NCBI GenBank assembly: GCA_024699855.1
Contig: JAMPIQ010000002.1
Coordinates: 124,001 to 188,000 of the forward strand
Direction: 5' to 3'
Length of the DNA stretch: 64,000 nt
Source: Aphelenchoides besseyi
Taxonomy: Eukaryota; Nematoda; Chromadorea; Rhabditida; Aphelenchoididae
Shown here: positions 58,695 to 64,000 of the stretch, one piece after another
Numbering within the stretch: the stretch's first letter is position 1
How the letters are laid out: each line of letters opens with the position of its first letter
Notes under the pieces: model-generated
What the model saw: only the letters and a program-made list of their open reading frames with translations
Database searches by the model: none
Told to the model about the DNA's origin: nothing
Position numbers and translations under genes: made by a program

Positions 58695-60086
58695 TTAGTT
58701 CGTGGGTACAAGCGCTGTTTCAAATGGTTTAACGGTTGTGCGATTACGCACTTCTAATGCAATATCTTCCATTAACTGTGCTTCATCAGAATCCCAGTTT
58801 ACTTGTTACCGTAAGTCACAACTCGTTTTGCAAATTCTTTTTTGGAATGTTCGAGAAACGAGATCACGTTTGGAGCTTGCAAATACGAGTAGTTGGACGA
58901 CGGTCGATCAGTACGCCAATTCGGTCCATAGTCCGTCTGCAAGCATCTTAGACGAGTAATCAAACTTTTGAACTCACTTGTAGAACCTCTTCAACATTGC
59001 AAGGAACGTACACCAAAATGCCGAGCAAGTCGCCGGTGCAAAGGTTCGTTAGTCGAGGATAAATGGCCATGAGCGTTTTGCGTTCTTTGAAACTGACAAC
59101 AGTCGTGTAGGAGTTGGTTTCGTTCAAACTGTAGACGACGAACAAATCGGCGCGAATATTTCCGAGCATGAACGTCAACTCCAACGAATCGCTTGGCAGT
59201 CCCAATTTGTGGATCATGGTGTACTTTGTTTCGATTCTCTTCACAATTTCGGATGTCAATTCGGTGGACAGAAGGCCAAAATCGGAGTCAGTAGTGTGTG
59301 AAATCACCGTGCATTCACGATACCAACCTAATAGCGTTCCGGCGAGAATGAACACTGTGGCATTTTTGCGATCGATTGTTTTGCGGAAGTTAGCAAATTG
59401 AACTTTGGCTTCAGACAATGAAATCGTTTGTTTTCTCGCTTTTCTTTTCATGTCCAAACCCAGGCAGTCACGGAAATAGCCGTTTTGCCAATGTCGTAAA
59501 AACGAATCGATTTCGAGAGGAACGTGAAGATGAAAAGAACGTCCATCAGTGAAGTTCACGACTCGAAGTTTGAATCGATCAGAACTGGAAATTAAAAAGC
59601 AACTTCAATTCCATTTTCTTAAACTCACGTTGGAACTGCTCGTTGTACAAACGTTGCGTTTTTGCGATTCAACGGCACAAACATCAAGTAATCGACGTCG
59701 TTGAGACGTCCAATCTGGTAGGTAGTTTCGAAGTAGTCCGAATTGTTCTTCTCATACGATTCGTCGTCGTCCCAAATGGTCGCAACTCGAACAGGACCAT
59801 CACATAGACGGTGTTCATTCAATGCTTGTAAACAGTTAAAATCAATCAGAAAAGGTCTGGAACCGTTAAAAAGGCACTTTTGAATGACCACTCACAAGCT
59901 TGTGTTTTTTTCGTTTTTTCTTTCAAAGAACAGAGAACCCAACGGCCATCCAACTCTGAGCCATAGCAGGACCGTTGAGTAGACGCACAAAATCAATAAA
60001 AGTTTAATGTACGCGCCTTGACCAACAGATTTCAACGACCATCGAGTTGATTTCTCGGGTAAAAGTTTCGACGTTGCAGTGATCAT
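58695..60086 (-). CDS. Fukutin/LicD-like type II membrane protein
   Basis: Predicted Golgi/ER nucleotidyl- or ribitol-phosphate-transferase-like enzyme of the fukutin family, acting on glycans or phospho-sugars. ATG at 60086; an N-terminal membrane anchor (YIKLLLILCVYSTVLLWLRV) follows a short basic tail, giving type II topology. Exon 2 is about 59626-59859. The main exon, 58978-59581, carries VFILAGTLLGWYRECTVI with HTTDSDFG, the LicD-type GTLLGWYRE..D.D motif, and then IRADLFVVY. Further exons near 58790-58935 (DYGPNW, YLQAPNVISF) and 58695-58742 (VRNRTTVKPFE) end at a TAA at 58695. N-glycosylation-type sites are present. The three-Asp arrangement of human fukutin appears conserved. Confidence 0.8.
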
Positions 60087-61820
60087 CTCAGGAACAGTAG
60101 CTGAGAGTTAGTAGACTCTTTTCCTGTTTGTGGTATCCAAGAGATAAACAGCAAACATAGAGGAGAAAGGCACGAAGAGGAAAAACCTCCTCCTTCACAT
60201 CAAAGGAATTTGCATAATCAAATAACCACTGATAAAATGCAAATTAGCGAAGAATCAGAACGAGATTTACGAGGTATCTCGACAAAACTAGTCGTCGGTT
60301 TGTAATGCTAATTTGAATGATAGCAAGAAATTGGGTTTCCACTGAAAAAATTATATCAAATGCTGTTTCATGTGACAATTGATTTTGGTCGTAAACGCGT
60401 CTGTTAAACTAGTACGTGATGCTCGAAACTTGAGAAATAACTGAGCACCAAAACCCTCTGTCCAAGATTTTAATGCTCTACCAGCCTTGCAAACCGAATC
60501 ATATGACCCAAACATCGTTCACAAACCCCAGACTATATTTGTGCACTTCCCTTAGCAGAAGAATGTGGAAGCTCAAAAAGTTGGATTGGAGAGAGACTGA
60601 ACAAACGTTCTGCGCTATATAAACAATCGGATATGTTGATGGCTCACGTCATCACGAATAGGAAGTGAATCACGAGTTGGCGAACAGATCTTTCCTGACA
60701 TAGTCCTCTAATTTCGTAGCAATAATCATACGTAAGTGCTATTAAAACTACATGATTAGCAAGCACATCATTTTGAAAAATCAGGAACGACAGGTTCTCA
60801 AACAACAAGACAAGATTGCTACGTGATTTCTGTTTCAGAGAAACAAGAGACCAAATGCTCTGCAAATACAGCGACATCAAACTCGTTGCATTTAGCTTCT
60901 GAGAGTCGTGACGATGTGTTATCATCATACTATCGGTATGTTTCTATTCAGCAATCACAGCGAATTTCATCCGAGTCACCTACACAAAAAAAGACTCACG
61001 GCTAATTCATTAAAGAGGCGAATGAATCAACTGCTCTTTGCATTGTCGTGGCCGTAAACATTCGTCGACGTGTAAAATCAATACGCAGCCGACAACTTTC
61101 GTTCCATCATCGTTATTACGAAGTCGTTCGTCTGCTCTCGATGTGAAGAAACGTGTGAAATTTCGGCGATCCGCAAAAGTGAATCAAAGCTTCTTTTTCA
61201 GAAGGGCGATGAAGAGATGAGAAACAGGAAGAAATAATTGATGAGCACAAAATGACTTTTTATACTTCGTGAGTGAACTTCAGAGACGGAACCGGTGTTT
61301 GAATTCAACGGTATGATCGTCGAAGTAACGAGAAGGTACGTCCGTTTGTTTGGAATTTCAAAAAGACATTTGCGGGTGTCGCTTGAATGATCAATGGAAC
61401 AAGCACCCATTTAGAGCCATAAAATCGCATATTAATGACCAGAAGGTCGTCTGGTCATGTTACTGGTTCGGCTGTAAGTCCTGCAAGTCCAACAACTCCA
61501 AAAAGTTTATCGACAAAGGAGAACGATACAAAGTTTCCTGCTTTTTCGGACGATGACACAAAATCCAAGTCAATAGAAAGAAGAGAAGAAAATCTTAAAC
61601 GACGATTTGCTATTTGATTTGAGAATTGAGGCGTGAGTTTTGGTGCCATTCGAATTGATCAACGTAGACTGTTAGCTCATTTATTGGGTACACAAGCAAT
61701 CGGTTAAAAATTCGGGCCTAATAAGTTAAAACAAAAGCGAGACAACAAAATGGCAATAGAAATTTTCAGATTGAGGAGCTGCGAGCCGATTTTGGGCGGT
61801 CGAGATGCTAATTATGAGAA
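60087..61820. other. Intergenic, possible basic ORFs
   Basis: Short plus-strand open frames at 61038-61220 and 61435-61617 are Ser/Lys/Arg-rich and could be exons of one undefined gene, since acceptor-like TTTTTCAG precedes 61202. I cannot assemble a credible reading frame. Confidence 0.3.
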
Positions 61821-62217
61821 TTAGTAGCAACTGATAAGTTTGAACACATTGCACGGACGTTGAATGCCATCGGTATCCATGGACGGCCTTTGAAGCAACG
61901 GAGCATCGGATCGTTTTCCGCGAAGACCTTTGAAGCTGCTCAGACCGTGCATCGGATCTTCGGCTTCATTTCGTTGTGTTCCGAACATTGCACGCCAATC
62001 CTGTTTCCGTTTAACTAAAGGACCACCAAAAATCTGTGAATCACGTTCGTAATCGGCCGCTACATCCAAATTGCTGTTATAGGGATAGAACTAAAATTGA
62101 ACTTGTAAATTGATACACGGTTGTAGTTTTTACGTTGTACAAGCTGGCAGCATCTGCGAACAAGCTTCCAAGTTGAATAACACACACAAACCAGAGAACT
62201 AAACGTTGGACACCCAT
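61821..62217 (-). CDS. Allatostatin C-like neuropeptide precursor
   Basis: 117-residue secreted prohormone. Exon 1 (62134-62217) encodes a signal peptide (LVLWFVCVIQLGSLFADA). A 43 bp intron follows, and exon 2 (61821-62090) encodes the rest. Processing sites are visible: PLVKRKQDW and GLRGKRSDA. After the last KR, the C-terminal peptide ends RPCNVFKLISCY before the stop, with two Cys six residues apart and an aromatic last residue. This is the arrangement of C-type allatostatins (Cys, aromatic/hydrophobic ring, SC-Phe/Tyr), which signal through somatostatin-like receptors. The C-terminus is not amidated because no Gly follows. The spacer peptide between the two KR sites is Met/Asp-rich and of unknown use. 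Confidence 0.78.
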
Positions 62218-64000
62218 CTGTTGATCTGCAATTTGCTAAATGAAATTCGGTCCAGACATCAGAAAATGGTCGCCAAATCGAGAGGCTTCGAGCAATTAGC
62301 CGGAGATAAACACTCGAAATTACGCGGAGAGAAGTCGGGAATCAGAAATCAGAAATGCACGAAACAAGTGGTTCACTAATGTGCCTGCAGAATTTAACGT
62401 TCAACGAGGAAGTAGGAAGTAAATTCAATCAAATCAACAGCGTCACCGAAGGATAATTCAAGACCAAATGTGAGTACTCAAACGACCGTTGAATCAAAAA
62501 CCACAGCAGTGAATTTGGGAATCTAATTAGCAGTTGGAGGAGTGCACCAAATTGGCCAATTTCCAAACAACCAGAAGGCGCGAATTCGCAGAAAATTTGG
62601 CACACGAGCTCAATTGGAGAAGCAGTTCGACAATCGAATCAACGAACCCACAGACTTTGTTTTGTGTTTTCGCAACGCCCAGACAATGAGATTGCGAATA
62701 TTCGAAGTCAACCGAACGTTTCGGCTTCTGGTTTCTTATAAAAATTTCCGTCGCTTTTATGCCAAACCGATGGACACGCCCTTTTTGGCACTTTGACGTC
62801 GAAATCGTTGTCACGTCAACTGTAAAGGCGAATAGAGAGCACGAGATTGTTGGAAGCTCCGCCCTTTTGAATTTGCTTGAGATTACGGTAAATCAGAGGC
62901 TAGGACGTGAATTTCCTCCAGATTTTGTAGGTGGTTTGTTCAACAAAAAGCTGATTTCATTCAAAACGTCAATCTTCTAGGCGCTGAAGAAAGCCGCGAA
63001 CAATCTCAACGCAAAGTTAAAGTCTTTTCACGAATGTAATTTTAATGCGGCGAATCAACGGTCTTAGAAACAGAGTAGAAATACGATGATGAAATAAAAA
63101 GTTTCGGTTTCAAGCTTCTTTTCTAATTGACGTCTTTGAGTTTGAGAATCCAACTGTGGACGTCACAGAACGTTTATGTACTTTCTTATTTGACCGAAAC
63201 TGTGTGGTCCGAAGTCAAAGAACGTCGCAACCGTCAACGGAACGACGAGTCGGGGGAAAAGTGAAATTAGAAAGTTGAAAATTCTGTAGGGAATTTCAGA
63301 CAAATTGGCTCATGAAGTACAGTCCGATTACGTACGAGCTGTGTTATTTGAATCAAGAGCACAAACTTCATTCCAGAAGTTTCTCTTCGTCACGCACCTT
63401 TGAGTAATAAGTGGAATTCGAAGATTTAAGTGATGACTCCAAGTACTCGTAGATTCGTTTTTGCTCGTGAATTAGACTTCTTGACAGGTCATTTCCTCCC
63501 GAGTTTAATCCGCTTATGAGGAACCGCTCTACCCGAAGTTGTTATCCACAACGATGCTCGGAAACTTCACACTAAATTTCAGTCCAAAAACAATCAAAAG
63601 CCCATCAATTCGAGTGTTCCGAATCGACTCAAGATCATCAAGTGCGGAAATCAATGACCAGTAGCATTCAATTCGAAGATTCAGATGATGAGCGAAATGT
63701 CGCAACTTTTCGTTTGCTCGTGATTTCCGTTTATCCGACAATCCCAAATTAGTCAGCAGCTTAGAAGGTTGACATTTCGTCAAATGTTCGAGCTGTCTAC
63801 TTCCTTACAGCTCACAAGGAGACGAGTTTTCTTTTTGTTGCAGCGGAACAAAATTCCTGGAAATGAGTCAAGATGATGCATATGACTGGTGAATGGTGAC
63901 ATTTTTGAAAGACAATGTCGTCAAAAGGATTATCGAAAAGCGGTTTTATTGTGCAAAAGCTAAGCTACAAGCTCAAATTACATCAAAGCGATTAACTCGA
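62218..64000. other. Terminal region, no supported gene
   Basis: Short frames at 62542-62796 (+) and 63529-63783 (-) have no recognised domain. A plus-strand stretch near 63123-63260 (IDVFEFENPTVDVTERLC) reads like an exon but is isolated. The window ends without a clear gene boundary. Confidence 0.3.

Noticed and set aside
1..64000. CRISPR arrays, bacterial operons or bacterial promoters
   Set aside because: Spliced genes, nematode-type families and eukaryotic transposons exclude a prokaryotic source. No regularly spaced direct repeats were seen.

Overview
The window looks like a nematode nuclear scaffold. Introns are very short (about 38-50 bp, GT-AG). The protein-coding genes are of nematode type: a two-zinc-finger nuclear receptor with a supplementary-type P-box, a fukutin/LicD-like enzyme, a meiotic MutS homologue, MATH- and BTB-like genes, and small secreted cysteine-containing proteins. 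The mobile elements are BEL/Pao, Tc5-like, mariner, Merlin and Helitron. I cannot name the species; a chromadorean nematode is only an inference. One 100-N assembly gap lies at 39994-40093.

Layout. 0.7-3.9 kb: a complete MSH4 gene (+). 4.1-5.6 kb: an unrecognised multi-exon gene (-). 7.4-9.1 kb and 22.6-24.3 kb: a nearly identical 1.7 kb inverted duplication carrying a MATH-like/coiled-coil gene. The left breakpoint runs into a 5'-truncated serine carboxypeptidase. The right copy is followed by a frameshifted BTB-like gene. Between the arms are a degenerate mariner (10.5-12.2 kb), a small two-exon gene, a Merlin-type DNA transposon (14.2-15.6 kb) beside a truncated C48 (Ulp1-like) protease fragment, a tRNA-like relic and a nuclear hormone receptor (18.1-19.6 kb, -). 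28.6-32.2 kb: two oppositely oriented paralogues encoding secreted or membrane-anchored proteins flank a cysteine-rich secreted protein.

33-58 kb is a nest of mobile elements. A Helitron relic has a C48 peptidase domain joined to its Rep N-terminal region (34.2-37.4 kb) and is itself interrupted by a small dispersed element flanked by GATCA. There follow a TTAA-flanked fold-back element, an internally deleted Tc5-like element with 616 bp inverted repeats, a young BEL/Pao retroelement whose pol stop overlaps the start of a third ORF (TGATG), a second C48 gene, and a mariner with another mariner inserted into it. The nest ends in an inverted copy of the dispersed element with an expanded tandem array.

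58.7-60.1 kb: a fukutin-like type II membrane protein (-). 61.8-62.2 kb: a neuropeptide precursor whose C-terminus resembles allatostatin C (-). The remainder is intergenic or not interpretable by eye. The genes do not form an operon or an obvious pathway. The unusual content is the recurrence of C48 protease genes in mobile-element surroundings, the third ORF of the BEL element and the mosaic inverted duplication.
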